DNA of 64,000 bases from Zoogloea sp044344315 (GCF_044344315.1 NZ_JBIJDC010000004.1:1-64000); one strand, 5' to 3'; shown: positions 1 through 6,424, counted from the stretch's first letter. The notes: generated by a model from the sequence alone, not told the origin. A program made the numbers and translations.

Positions 1-44
1 AACTACACAAAATATGGCGCTGTGAACAGGGGTGTTGTAAGCAC

Positions 45-437
45 ATGAAAGTGAACGATATTTTTATGGAAATATGCCATATCGATGCAATTGCCCTGGT
101 AAGCAAGGAGGGTGCGGCTACGGTTATATTGGCAACACCGCAATTTGGTCCACCTACCGGAAATGACTGGTGCACAGGTTCTGTTATCGTGCCTTGCGAA
201 CGGCGAAGGATTGCAATTGACATTCAAACCACCCCGCCCGGCGCAGAAATCTGGATCGACGGTAACAAGCAGTCATTGCGAACAAACCACCTCGTCGAAA
301 CAGAACTAGAGGTCTGCGATAACAAGGTGGATGTTCTGCTTCGCTTTCCCGGAAAGACAAACTGCAGGAGAAAAGTGCCTCTCCTTGGAGCTTCGATCAA
401 AAGAGTCACTTGTGCCTTTGCTGGGGGGGCTCAGTGA
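45..437 (+). CDS. Cassette-encoded PEGA-like hypothetical protein
   Basis: A 130-residue protein, first of the visible cassettes. Residues 58-75 read IDIQTTPPGAEIWIDGNK, which has the look of a PEGA domain (beta-rich, with the signature Pro-x-Gly-Ala near the start of a strand). The rest of the domain runs to about residue 115. There are six Cys residues (11, 43, 51, 91, 107, 123) and no obvious signal peptide, so its location is unclear. The start is the ATG at 45; another in-frame ATG at 66 is possible. The stop lies 28 bases before an attC site. The function is unknown; PEGA domains are usually found on surface or envelope proteins. Confidence 0.6.
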   Translation: MKVNDIFMEICHIDAIALVSKEGAATVILATPQFGPPTGNDWCTGSVIVPCERRRIAIDIQTTPPGAEIWIDGNKQSLRTNHLVETELEVCDNKVDVLLRFPGKTNCRRKVPLLGASIKRVTCAFAGGAQ

Positions 438-465
438 TTTCTACTTTCTTTTTCTCCGTAATAAC

Positions 466-525
466 GCCCAACACTCCGCTCAATTCGACCACCCTGACGG
501 GCGTCGGGTTAGCTACACGTTAGGC
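466..525 (+). other. attC site 1
   Basis: The left box GCCCAAC is at 466-472 and the right box GTTAGGC at 519-525. The arms between them pair imperfectly, as expected of L boxes; the left arm carries CGCTCAA, which recurs in attC 3 and 5. The length is 60 bases, within the usual attC range. Recombination would occur between G519 and T520. Confidence 0.85.
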
Positions 526-536
526 AGCGCGCTCAT

Positions 537-995
537 ATGGGATACAACGTTTCAATCATCAAGACTGCTTCTGGACGACGCCAGCGATTCTCCGAGCAGG
601 ACTTTATCGCCCTCGCAACGAAGTTTCCCGAGTGGTCATACGATTCGTCATCGCAAACACTACTAAAAAATATGGGTGAGGGAGAAGGCTTCTGGTTGGA
701 TACAAGCCCATTGGAACTCACGGCAAAAGAGCCTAATGACGCGCAGCTTCAGCTCATGATTGAAATTGCGCAAGCGCTTGGTGGACGCGTTCGTGGTGAC
801 GAGCTGGAAACCTACCTGACGCCAACAGAAACTTATGATCATTCCGACGATGAAAAATTGCGGCGCCTTGCCGGCTCTTTAGGTCCGCAGGAGTCTTTCA
901 AGTATGCGAAGCTAATTAGGCGCATTCAGTTGGCTGCCTTGATATTGCTCGCGCTCAACTTTATTGCATACGTACTTAACGGGGTAATGAAATAA
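537..995 (+). CDS. Cassette-encoded hypothetical protein with C-terminal membrane anchor
   Basis: A 152-residue protein starting 11 bases after attC 1 and ending one base before attC 2. The first ~120 residues are soluble, charged and rich in acidic residues (for example YDHSDDEKLRRLAG around 116-129). A single hydrophobic segment near residues 131-149 (LAALILLALNFIAYVLNGV) ends two residues before the C-terminus, so it is likely a tail-anchored inner-membrane protein with a cytoplasmic head. No signal peptide or recognised domain is visible. I do not recognise the family and assign no function. Confidence 0.72.
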   Translation: MGYNVSIIKTASGRRQRFSEQDFIALATKFPEWSYDSSSQTLLKNMGEGEGFWLDTSPLELTAKEPNDAQLQLMIEIAQALGGRVRGDELETYLTPTETYDHSDDEKLRRLAGSLGPQESFKYAKLIRRIQLAALILLALNFIAYVLNGVMK

Positions 996-996
996 T

Positions 997-1057
997 GCCT
1001 AACATCGCAATTAACCGGATCGGCCTTACGGCCGCGCGGTGATTTTTAACCTTAGGC
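997..1057 (+). other. attC site 2 (right core box altered)
   Basis: The left box GCCTAAC is at 997-1003. The right box reads CTTAGGC at 1051-1057 where GTTAGGC is expected. The inner stem CGGCC-TTAC-GGCCG gives a clear cruciform centre at 1020-1035. Change of the first G of the conserved GTT may weaken or block recombination here. Confidence 0.7.
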
Positions 1058-1058
1058 C

Positions 1059-1358
1059 ATGGGACAGAAACTCTCTGCGCAGGATATGGCGCTCTATCGT
1101 GCCGTTGACGAAGTTCTGCACTACGTCTGGGATCCCATTGGAGTCGCGGGTACGCCGCAAGCGCGAGACGAGTACTACGGCTATTTGCCCAGAGTCTTTG
1201 CCTTGGTCCGAGATTGTGCAAATGAATCTGCAATTGCTGAAGAGCTCAGCTCCATCGCAACGCAGCGCATGGGGCTTTCAGCGAGGCCGGAGCACGACCT
1301 GGAAATAGCTCGTCTTCTTCTATCTTGGCGGGCGTCTGTAAATGAGCGCCTGGCCTAA
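1059..1358 (+). CDS. Cassette-encoded hypothetical protein (HYVWDPIGV family)
   Basis: A 99-residue soluble, mainly helical protein. It contains the block HYVWDPIGVAGTPQARDEY near residues 21-39, a pattern I associate with a widespread family of small uncharacterised bacterial proteins often found in accessory regions. The ATG follows attC 2 with a single intervening base, and the TAA at 1356-1358 lies inside the left box of attC 3, so the ORF fills its cassette completely. There is no signal peptide or membrane segment. A toxin or immunity-type role is possible but not shown by the sequence. Confidence 0.75.
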   Translation: MGQKLSAQDMALYRAVDEVLHYVWDPIGVAGTPQARDEYYGYLPRVFALVRDCANESAIAEELSSIATQRMGLSARPEHDLEIARLLLSWRASVNERLA

Positions 1359-1439
1359 CCAGTCGCTCAAGGCTGCTACGGCCTGCGGCCTCCGCTGGAC
1401 GTCCCGCAAGCGGGCCGACCCTTACATTCGAGGTTAGAT
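1353..1439 (+). other. attC site 3
   Basis: The left box GCCTAAC (1353-1359) and right box GTTAGAT (1433-1439) both fit the attC consensus. The left arm GTCGCTCAAGG pairs loosely with CCTTACATTCGAG. At 87 bases it is the longest site here, because of an extended central region. Confidence 0.85.
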
Positions 1440-1445
1440 TTCTCT

Positions 1446-1769
1446 ATGAGCATCGAGCAAGCCAACGTGATCGATTTTATGAGCACTGATCCCGTCAGCG
1501 GCTCAGTAACTTTGACAGCAACCGATCACCTTGAATGGGGCGGCAGAGAACATCTGCTGTTGATCCAAGAAAAGTTGAACTCGTACTTGGCATTTGTTGA
1601 AAGCGGAGAAATATTGGAGTCATACCCAGCTGCAGAGGGAAGGCCAATTAGGCTTTTTGTCATATGTCAGTTTGAGCCGGATGAAGAAGGAGCTAGGTTT
1701 TTATCCCTCTGCAGGGAAGTAATAAAAAATGCGGGACTGGATTTTGGGTATCGTGTTGAAGACATCTAA
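1446..1769 (+). CDS. DUF6572-like cassette protein
   Basis: A 107-residue protein matching from memory the DUF6572 family: an N-terminal NVIDFMSTD segment, an alternating beta pattern SVTLTATDHLEWGG, then a helix LLLIQEKLNSYLAFVESG (about residues 37-54) and a beta-rich tail. Members are small cytoplasmic proteins of unknown function, frequent in cassettes and in polymorphic immunity-like contexts. The start lies 6 bases after attC 3, and the TAA at 1767-1769 overlaps the left box of attC 4. No signal peptide or membrane segment is present. Confidence 0.78.
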   Translation: MSIEQANVIDFMSTDPVSGSVTLTATDHLEWGGREHLLLIQEKLNSYLAFVESGEILESYPAAEGRPIRLFVICQFEPDEEGARFLSLCREVIKNAGLDFGYRVEDI

Positions 1770-1826
1770 CTTCCCGCTCCAGCCGGCAGCAAAAAGCTAC
1801 GCTTTTTGCTGCCGGCTTAGCTAGCA
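1764..1826 (+). other. attC-like site 4, degenerate, with perfect 16-bp hairpin
   Basis: The left box ATCTAAC (1764-1770) fits the consensus. The right end (GCTAGCA at 1820-1826) does not match GTTRRRY. The centre is a perfect inverted repeat: a 16-base stem at 1782-1797 pairs with 1801-1816 around the loop TAC. The structure could act as a terminator-like hairpin as well as, or instead of, a recombination site. Confidence 0.55.
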
Positions 1827-1839
1827 CATCGGAGAGAAA

Positions 1840-2151
1840 ATGATCAGCATGGCACGACTGTTACTCATTTCATTTGTCGGAGGTGGGGGCGCGCTACTGC
1901 TTGAATACTTGCTTGCCCGCTTTATTCCAATTCTCGGAATCGTCTTTTGGATTCCGACACTTGTTGCATTATCCATTTTGGAAGACTGTGGGCTGCCTAC
2001 TCTTCAAGGCTCTTCCGATGGGTGGCCCATGGCCACCACTTTGGGAGCGATTATTGCTGTCATAGCATGGTGGCTCATTTGGTCGGTAGTCGTGGCTATC
2101 GTTCTCTGGCGTACGCGTCATCAAAAGGAGAAATCTGCCAATGCTCTCTAG
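1840..2151 (+). CDS. Cassette-encoded small integral membrane protein
   Basis: A 103-residue very hydrophobic protein with about three membrane segments: residues 5-24, 28-46 and 67-92. A loop between them contains ILEDCGLPTLQGSSDGWP, and the tail RTRHQKEKSANAL is basic and probably cytoplasmic. The start follows the sequence CGGAGAGAAA, a plausible ribosome binding site. The TAG at 2149-2151 touches the left end of attC 5. I recognise no family and assign no function. Confidence 0.7.
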   Translation: MISMARLLLISFVGGGGALLLEYLLARFIPILGIVFWIPTLVALSILEDCGLPTLQGSSDGWPMATTLGAIIAVIAWWLIWSVVVAIVLWRTRHQKEKSANAL

Positions 2152-2209
2152 CCCTACGCTCAAGCGGGACAGGCCAGAAGCTGCCTGCCCCCTTGGGGCC
2201 AAGTTAGGT
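2151..2209 (+). other. attC site 5
   Basis: The right box GTTAGGT is at 2203-2209; the left box is imperfect (GCCCTAC, 2151-2157). The arms pair well: GCTCAAG with CTTGGGGC, and GGGACAGGC with GCCTGCCCC. The left-arm sequence GCTCAAGCGGGAC resembles the arms of attC 1 and 3. Confidence 0.78.
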
Positions 2210-2215
2210 ACAGCC

Positions 2216-2641
2216 ATGCGGCATGGTCCAGTTTTCCTATTTTTACTGCTACTTTCTGGCTGCGGTGGGCCATTTCGTCCGCCAGATTTTGAAAAATATG
2301 TTCAGCTTGCAAGCGAAGGTTCGCTTTGTATGACTAGCCTGCAAGGCACTTGGCCGAATCTGCCTCACAATCCAATTCAGTGGTTCGTCGGTGGAAGATC
2401 AAATCTCTTAGTCACAATTCGCTCCCCGGCAAACAAAGGCAGGTATGAAGCTGGTCAAATCTCAGTGCATTACGCATGGCCTAATTCCACTCCATATCAG
2501 ATAAAGGGGCTTTCAGGCTACGTCGAATTTCAGAGTAATACGTTCGTTGTCGATCTATCTCAGAGCTTAGATAAAAAGATAAATGAAAAACTTGAGTTTA
2601 ATGGAAAGTATTCCATCAGAAATCCAAACGGTTGTCCCTAA
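2216..2641 (+). CDS. Cassette-encoded lipoprotein
   Basis: A 141-residue predicted lipoprotein. The ATG at 2216 is preferred over the upstream frame opening at 2141, because 2141 lies inside the preceding gene and attC site. From 2216 the product begins with a clean signal sequence (MRHGPVFLFLLLLSGC) with lipobox LSGC. The mature part is beta-rich and ends with a Cys two residues from the end (NGCP). The stretch AGQISVHYAWPN, then IKG, then SNTFVVDL resembles the lipoprotein at 3983-4465. The stop is 6 bases before attC 6. The function is unknown; location is likely the outer-membrane inner leaflet or periplasm. Confidence 0.75.
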   Translation: MRHGPVFLFLLLLSGCGGPFRPPDFEKYVQLASEGSLCMTSLQGTWPNLPHNPIQWFVGGRSNLLVTIRSPANKGRYEAGQISVHYAWPNSTPYQIKGLSGYVEFQSNTFVVDLSQSLDKKINEKLEFNGKYSIRNPNGCP

Positions 2642-2647
2642 GCTGGC

Positions 2648-2716
2648 GGCTAACGCCGCTCCCTCTGGTTGCTCGGATCTGCCGGAAGTGGCAGGTCGGT
2701 TACCTTTACGTTAGGC
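2648..2716 (+). other. attC site 6
   Basis: The right box GTTAGGC is at 2710-2716; the left box GGCTAAC (2648-2654) differs from its complement at one base. The centre GATCTGCC-GGAAGT-GGCAGGTC forms an 8-base stem. The length is 69 bases. Confidence 0.82.
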
Positions 2717-2732
2717 GTTACGCACACACATC

Positions 2733-3293
2733 ATGGGCATCTCATTAACTTGGGTCGCTGTCGAGGCACTTCCGGCCGACGAAGCACTGTTGCGACTGTC
2801 ATTGGTCAAGACGGCGAAAGACTGCGTATATCCGTTCAAAGGCGTCGCAAGCCATACCTTGCCAAACGACTGGTTCTTAGTTGCCGCTCAACGCTGCGAT
2901 CACCGAATTGCCAATGCAGAAAGCATGTCTGCACTCTCGAAAGGCTGTCGAGCGGTCGCGTGCGCCATCGAGGAGCACGTCAACTTTGCGTCCGTAGAAC
3001 TTTGGCGAGACGGTGCGCGCGTCTGGCATGTCCAGCATCAAGGCGACGAAGACAATGAAAATATTTCTTCCCAAGGCCTGCTGCCTCAACGCTTCCGCGA
3101 ATTACTGGCTACAGTAGAACCCGAGGACAGCGAGAATCTCGACGGCCACTTCCACATGGATATCCCACTCATTCTCGCCAAGGAGCTCTGTGGATTCCGT
3201 CACGATGAAAGCAACGCGGACTTTGACCGCACTCCATTTGAAGAGCTTGCCGAACTCAAGACCAAGAGTAGTTGGTGGAAACCGTGGAAGTAA
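2733..3293 (+). CDS. Cassette-encoded hypothetical protein
   Basis: A 186-residue soluble protein, the largest cassette product here, filling the cassette between attC 6 and attC 7. It begins MGISLTWVAVEALPADEALL, an opening I have seen in small uncharacterised proteins of proteobacterial accessory DNA. It then alternates predicted strands and helices (WFLVAAQRC, VACAIEEHVNFASVELWRDG, VWHVQHQG). The C-terminal third is acidic and ends with the aromatic/basic SSWWKPWK. There is no signal peptide or membrane segment. The function is unknown. Confidence 0.75.
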   Translation: MGISLTWVAVEALPADEALLRLSLVKTAKDCVYPFKGVASHTLPNDWFLVAAQRCDHRIANAESMSALSKGCRAVACAIEEHVNFASVELWRDGARVWHVQHQGDEDNENISSQGLLPQRFRELLATVEPEDSENLDGHFHMDIPLILAKELCGFRHDESNADFDRTPFEELAELKTKSSWWKPWK

Positions 3294-3294
3294 C

Positions 3295-3351
3295 GCCTAA
3301 CCACTTGTTTGTGTGGGACGGCTTTGCCGCCCCACAACTTCAACGTTAGGC
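3295..3351 (+). other. attC site 7 (best preserved, last in array)
   Basis: GCCTAAC (3295-3301) and GTTAGGC (3345-3351) are exact reverse complements. The inner stem TGTGGGaCGGC-TTT-GCCGCCCCACA is strong with one bulged base, and TTG/CAA form the L arms. At 57 bases it is close to the classic 59-base element. No further attC was found downstream. Confidence 0.9.
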
Positions 3352-3358
3352 AGCACAA

Positions 3359-3499
3359 ATGCGACTACTTTCCGCCATCGCCATCCTTTTGCCCTCCATC
3401 TGTACGGCACAAGCATGCGAGACCATCCCATGGGCAAAGGCAGCCTCACCAGAGATGTATTCGTCATTTCAGTGCCTTAGTGCAGAAATAAAAATATAA
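3359..3499 (+). CDS. Small exported protein, probable truncated last cassette ORF
   Basis: A 46-codon ORF beginning 8 bases after attC 7, as a cassette gene would. The first ~19 residues form a signal peptide (MRLLSAIAILLPSICTAQA, with AQA cleavage), followed by a short mature part with Cys 20 and 39 that ends in AEIKI at a stop set in suddenly AT-rich sequence (about 3485-3550). No attC follows. I infer that the original cassette was cut off around 3485 and the array ends here. The remaining reading frame may or may not be functional. Confidence 0.45.
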   Translation: MRLLSAIAILLPSICTAQACETIPWAKAASPEMYSSFQCLSAEIKI

Positions 3500-3613
3500 A
3501 GTACTCGTATCAGATTGAGGTTCCGTGTAAGTAAATAGTGACTTTGAGTTGGGGTGCGCATGATTTGCACGCATCTCATCGCTATGTCAGGATTTTTGGA
3601 GTCGGTTGCTTTG

Positions 3614-3961
3614 ATGCCACCATTGCAGCGCGGTTTTTTGGCGATATTTCTTTTTTCGGGCTGTTTGTGCGCCAATGAGGGGGAGACTTTTTCCGGATAC
3701 TATGCTTACGGTTTTGAGGAGAGCAGGTTTTCGCTTGTTGGTAGCAAGGAGCGCTGGTGGCTGGATAAACTTCCGCCTTGTGTTGAACAGACTGAGAAGG
3801 TGGGCGGAGGGACGCCGATTCTGTTTGTTGAGGTCGTCGGAAAGCTGAGTTCAGTAGGAAAATTTGGGCATCTTGGAAAGTACCCTCGTGAGCTGGTTGT
3901 AGAGCAGTATTTGTCTTGCAGAAAGCTAAGCCCGGGAGAGCGTTCGGGTCTTTATGATTGA
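3614..3961 (+). CDS. Hypothetical lipoprotein
   Basis: From the ATG at 3614 the product is 115 residues with a signal sequence ending in lipobox FSGC (Cys 17). An in-frame ATG at 3554 would add 20 residues but would bury the signal sequence. The mature part contains FSGYYAYGFEESRF, an ERWWLDKLPPC segment, and near the C-terminus GKFGHLGKYPRELVVEQYL. I recall the G-x-[YF]-GHLG-x-Y-x-REL pattern from uncharacterised bacterial lipoproteins. There are two further Cys residues. It is followed 21 bases later by another lipoprotein gene, probably in the same transcript. GC is still low, but no attC is present. Confidence 0.65.
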   Translation: MPPLQRGFLAIFLFSGCLCANEGETFSGYYAYGFEESRFSLVGSKERWWLDKLPPCVEQTEKVGGGTPILFVEVVGKLSSVGKFGHLGKYPRELVVEQYLSCRKLSPGERSGLYD

Positions 3962-3982
3962 TCTCTAGGAGATTGATAGGTT

Positions 3983-4465
3983 ATGGGATCGTTGGTTTCT
4001 GTAGCCAGATGTATTCGTTTGGTTGCTCGATTGGTTGGGATGGCTGCATGTGCTTTCTCAGTGTCTGGATGCTATTTTGCGAACGGTATTGACGTGGTGC
4101 CTCAAGCCTTTGTTCGGAAAAATCCCGACCTTTCGGGAGGTAAAGCGTATGTCCTCCAGGGGCAGAGGTGGCACACGGGAAATATGCATCTTCCCTTTGA
4201 CTTCACTGTATATCGATACCCCGTCGAGATTGAGGTTCGTACCAGTGGTTTCGAAGGTGATTTTTCGGCAGGTGAGGTGGAGTTCTATCGGTGCGGGCAG
4301 CGAATAATCAACGTAAAAGGCGCCGTGAGGGTTTCCAGTAATACGCTTGCGCTTGATCTGGAGTATCCATGGCCTGAGAGATCAAGAAGGGCTGAGAGGC
4401 TTGAAGTAGTTGCTTTTTTGAATGATGCGGCGGCGCCATCGTCGCCATGCCTCACGCCTAAATGA
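3983..4465 (+). CDS. Hypothetical lipoprotein related to a cassette-borne lipoprotein
   Basis: A 160-residue protein with an N-terminal signal sequence and lipobox VSGC at about residue 30. AGGAG and AGG sequences upstream of the ATG give a plausible ribosome binding site. The mature domain carries VRTSGFEGDFSAGEVEFY, then NVKG, then SNTLALDL. These line up with IRSPANKGRYEAGQISVHY, IKG and SNTFVVDL of the lipoprotein at 2216-2641, and both end near a lone Cys. I infer common ancestry. The function is unknown. It lies outside the recognisable attC array but in DNA of similar low GC. Confidence 0.68.
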   Translation: MGSLVSVARCIRLVARLVGMAACAFSVSGCYFANGIDVVPQAFVRKNPDLSGGKAYVLQGQRWHTGNMHLPFDFTVYRYPVEIEVRTSGFEGDFSAGEVEFYRCGQRIINVKGAVRVSSNTLALDLEYPWPERSRRAERLEVVAFLNDAAAPSSPCLTPK

Positions 4466-4584
4466 CGCTTCGTTGGCTTGTTTCGTCTGTTTCATCTGAT
4501 GTAGGTTGCTGTCTAGCTTGAGAGTCTCCCCATGTCCGTCAGAACCCACGCAACTACTCGAGTGCGGAGTCTGGCGCATGGCGC

Positions 4585-4731
4585 ATGATTGGCTATGCAA
4601 TCTCCGCGGTCCTTGTGGTGTTGGCTTTTGCTGTCGCCCCGCCTCATGCGACGCCAATGCCGATCCAGGCTGTGCTTGACTTCCCATCCGCCGGCCCGTC
4701 CGGCACCCACCCACCCGAGACCCCCCAATGA
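4585..4731 (+). CDS. Possible 48-residue exported/membrane leader peptide upstream of DinB gene
   Basis: A short frame starting ATG at 4585 encodes MIGYAISAVLVVLAFAVAPP, a hydrophobic signal-like segment, then a Pro-rich tail. Its TGA overlaps the ATG of the DinB-like gene (ATGA at 4728-4731), an arrangement typical of translational coupling. No strong ribosome binding site is visible, so it may be chance. The rest of the gap 4466-4727 holds nothing else recognised. Confidence 0.25.
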   Translation: MIGYAISAVLVVLAFAVAPPHATPMPIQAVLDFPSAGPSGTHPPETPQ

Positions 4732-5261
4732 CCCCACAGACCGCCTCCCTCATGGCCGAATACAACCGCTGGATGAACGACCGCCTGTATGCCGCGGCGG
4801 CGACCCTCGACCCGGCGGCGTTGACGGCGGACAAGGGGGCGTTCTTTGGTTCCATCCTGGGCACGCTCAATCACATCGCGGTGGCGGACACGATCTGGCT
4901 GCACCGCTTTGCGCAGCACGAGGCGGCGTTTCCGGCGCTGGGCGCGTTGTCCGGGTTTCCCCGGCCTGCATCCTTGACCCAACCCCTCGCGGACGATCTG
5001 GCGGGGCTGGGCCAGTACCGGCGGGGGCTGGATGCCCTGATCGAGCGCTGGGTTGCCGGGCTGACGCCCGAACATCTGTCGGCCGATCTGGCCTACAGCA
5101 ACATGGCGGGCGTCCATTCGAGCCGGTGTTTCGGGGCCTTGCTGCTGCACTTCTTCAACCACCAGACGCACCATCGCGGCCAGGTCACGACGCTGTTGTG
5201 TCAGGCCGGCGTGGATGTCGGCGTCACCGATCTATTGGCGGTCATTCCGACCACTGCATAA
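4728..5261 (+). CDS. DinB family protein
   Basis: A 177-residue four-helix-bundle protein of the DinB/YfiT superfamily. Visible hallmarks are the early helix MAEYNRWMNDRLY, the central LNHIAVADTIWLHRF with its metal-ligand His, and NHQTHHRGQV near residues 145-154 carrying the conserved His pair. Members bind a divalent metal, and some are thiol-dependent transferases. A specific substrate cannot be read from the sequence, and despite the name a DNA-damage role is not implied. It is followed 9 bases later by a VOC-fold gene, so the two are probably co-transcribed. Confidence 0.88.
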   Translation: MTPQTASLMAEYNRWMNDRLYAAAATLDPAALTADKGAFFGSILGTLNHIAVADTIWLHRFAQHEAAFPALGALSGFPRPASLTQPLADDLAGLGQYRRGLDALIERWVAGLTPEHLSADLAYSNMAGVHSSRCFGALLLHFFNHQTHHRGQVTTLLCQAGVDVGVTDLLAVIPTTA

Positions 5262-5270
5262 GGAGCACCC

Positions 5271-5657
5271 ATGCCAGGTCCCGCCCGTGCCGGACTTTTC
5301 ATCTACGCCCTCGATCCCGAGCGCGTTGCCGATTTTTATTGCGCCGTCGCCGGCATGGCCCGCCTGCATGCCACGCCGGAGCTGATCGTGCTCGAATCCG
5401 CCGACATCCAGTTGCTGGTGCACCGGATTCCGCCGCCCTTTGCCGAGGGCATCGTCATCACCTCGCCGCCCCAGCGGCGCGAGGATACGGCGCTCAAGTT
5501 CTTCTTCAGCGTGCCCAGCCTGGATGCGGCACGGCTTGCGGCGCGGGGGCTGGGGGGCGAGGTGTTTGCCGAGAACTGGCAGGGGCCGGGCTTTACCGTG
5601 TGCAACGGGATGGACCCTGAGGGGAACGTGTTTCAGGTGCGGGAGTTTGCCGCGTGA
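5271..5657 (+). CDS. VOC (glyoxalase/bleomycin resistance) family protein
   Basis: A 128-residue single-domain protein with the paired beta-alpha-beta-beta-beta pattern of the vicinal oxygen chelate fold. It opens AGLFIYALDPERVADFYCAVAG and ends with the typical GPGFTVCNGMDPEGNVFQVREF, whose Glu position often ligates metal. It would act as a cytoplasmic dimer. The substrate is unknown; relatives include glyoxalases, dioxygenases and resistance proteins. It lies 9 bases after the DinB-like gene. Confidence 0.85.
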   Translation: MPGPARAGLFIYALDPERVADFYCAVAGMARLHATPELIVLESADIQLLVHRIPPPFAEGIVITSPPQRREDTALKFFFSVPSLDAARLAARGLGGEVFAENWQGPGFTVCNGMDPEGNVFQVREFAA

Positions 5658-5707
5658 GGCGCAGCGCTCTGGTGGGGCCGCTTGAAGCGCGTTTCTGAGA
5701 GGCATGT

Positions 5708-6220
5708 ATGCCATTTACACCCTTCCACATGGGGCCGGGGCTCCTGATCAAGGCGGTGCTGCAGGGGGCGTTTTCCCTGATGGTCTTCGGCTGGGCGCAG
5801 ATCGTGATGGATATTCAGCCGCTGGTGGTGATCCTGACCGGCGAGGGGCATCTGCATGGCTTCACCCATACCTGGATCGGGGCCTCCCTGCTGGGCGTCG
5901 CTTCGGCCCTCAGCGGGAAGTATCTGTCGGAGTTCGGCTTGCGCCTGATCGGCTGTCGCCGCTTTGTGCCCATCCGTTGGCCGGTGGCTGTGCTGTCGGC
6001 TTTCGTCGGTACTTTCAGCCATGTGCTGCTTGACGGGATCATGCATGCGGACGTGGAGCCCTTTTGGCCCTTGACCCGGGACAACGGTCTGCTCGGGCTG
6101 ATGTCGGTGCAGGCCATGCACTGGTTTTGCCTGGGGAGCGGGGTGGTGGGTGCGGTGCTGTATTTCATCGTGGCCAGCCGGCTGGCTCCGCGGGACGCGC
6201 ACGGTGAGGCGTCACCATGA
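5708..6220 (+). CDS. DUF457/YdjM-type membrane-bound metal-dependent hydrolase family protein
   Basis: A 170-residue multi-pass membrane protein starting with the family hallmark MPFTPFHMGPG. Histidines follow in polar clusters near the membrane: HLHGFTHTWIG around residues 54-64 and FVGTFSHVLLDGIMHADVEPFW around 98-119. This His/Asp arrangement is typical of the family, annotated as LexA-binding inner-membrane-associated putative hydrolases (YdjM-like). About four hydrophobic segments are visible. No substrate is known. It stands alone, between the VOC gene and a repeat-bearing gap. Confidence 0.8.
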   Translation: MPFTPFHMGPGLLIKAVLQGAFSLMVFGWAQIVMDIQPLVVILTGEGHLHGFTHTWIGASLLGVASALSGKYLSEFGLRLIGCRRFVPIRWPVAVLSAFVGTFSHVLLDGIMHADVEPFWPLTRDNGLLGLMSVQAMHWFCLGSGVVGAVLYFIVASRLAPRDAHGEASP

Positions 6221-6325
6221 GCGCAAACCCATTGCTGACGCGGGTTTGCCCTCCACTGGCCGTATCACCCGATGGGTGAAGCTGAAGGGGTCTATGGGAC
6301 GCGCTGAGGGCGGCTGGAGGGACTG

Positions 6326-6424
6326 TGGGGGCGACTTCAGTCGCCCGCGGGCTGAGATCAAGGGTGTGTCGGTGATCGACGCGGGGGTGGGCGACTGAAG
6401 TCGCCCCTACAAATCGCCCCTATA
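6326..6424. repeat. REPIN-like inverted pair of palindromic repeats, copy 1
   Basis: Two copies of an 18-base palindrome occur in inverted orientation: GGGCGACTTCAGTCGCCC (6328-6345) and GGGCGACTGAAGTCGCCC (6389-6406). Each has an 8-base perfect stem around a 2-base loop. The second is followed by CTAC and then by a partial repeat AAATCGCCCCTAT (6411-6423). The same structure occurs at 63450-63559. It sits in the 361-base gene-free stretch 6221-6581, where I see no other feature. Confidence 0.8.

Larger units (their letters stand above)
1..3351 (+). mobile_element. Integron gene-cassette array (integrase not in window)
   Basis: Seven small ORFs all lie on the plus strand. Each is followed within 0-30 bases by an imperfect palindrome bounded by an RYYYAAC-like box on the left and a GTTRRRY-like box on the right, which is the layout of attC sites. 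Stop codons touch or overlap the left box (1358, 1769, 2641, 3293) and the next start follows the right box closely (537, 1059, 2216, 2733). GC is clearly below that of the rest of the window. The direction of the sites puts the attI/intI end left of position 1, outside the window. It could instead be a cluster of attC sites lacking an integrase. Confidence 0.88.

Noticed and set aside
1..44. Possible remains of an attC site (AAC at 1-3, GTTGTAAGC near 33-41) before the first gene
   Set aside because: Spacing is far below attC length and the right box does not fit GTTRRRY; the window edge prevents a decision.
1782..1816. Perfect 16-bp hairpin as a stand-alone intrinsic terminator
   Set aside because: No T-run follows, and its position between a cassette stop and the next cassette start fits an attC-derived structure better.
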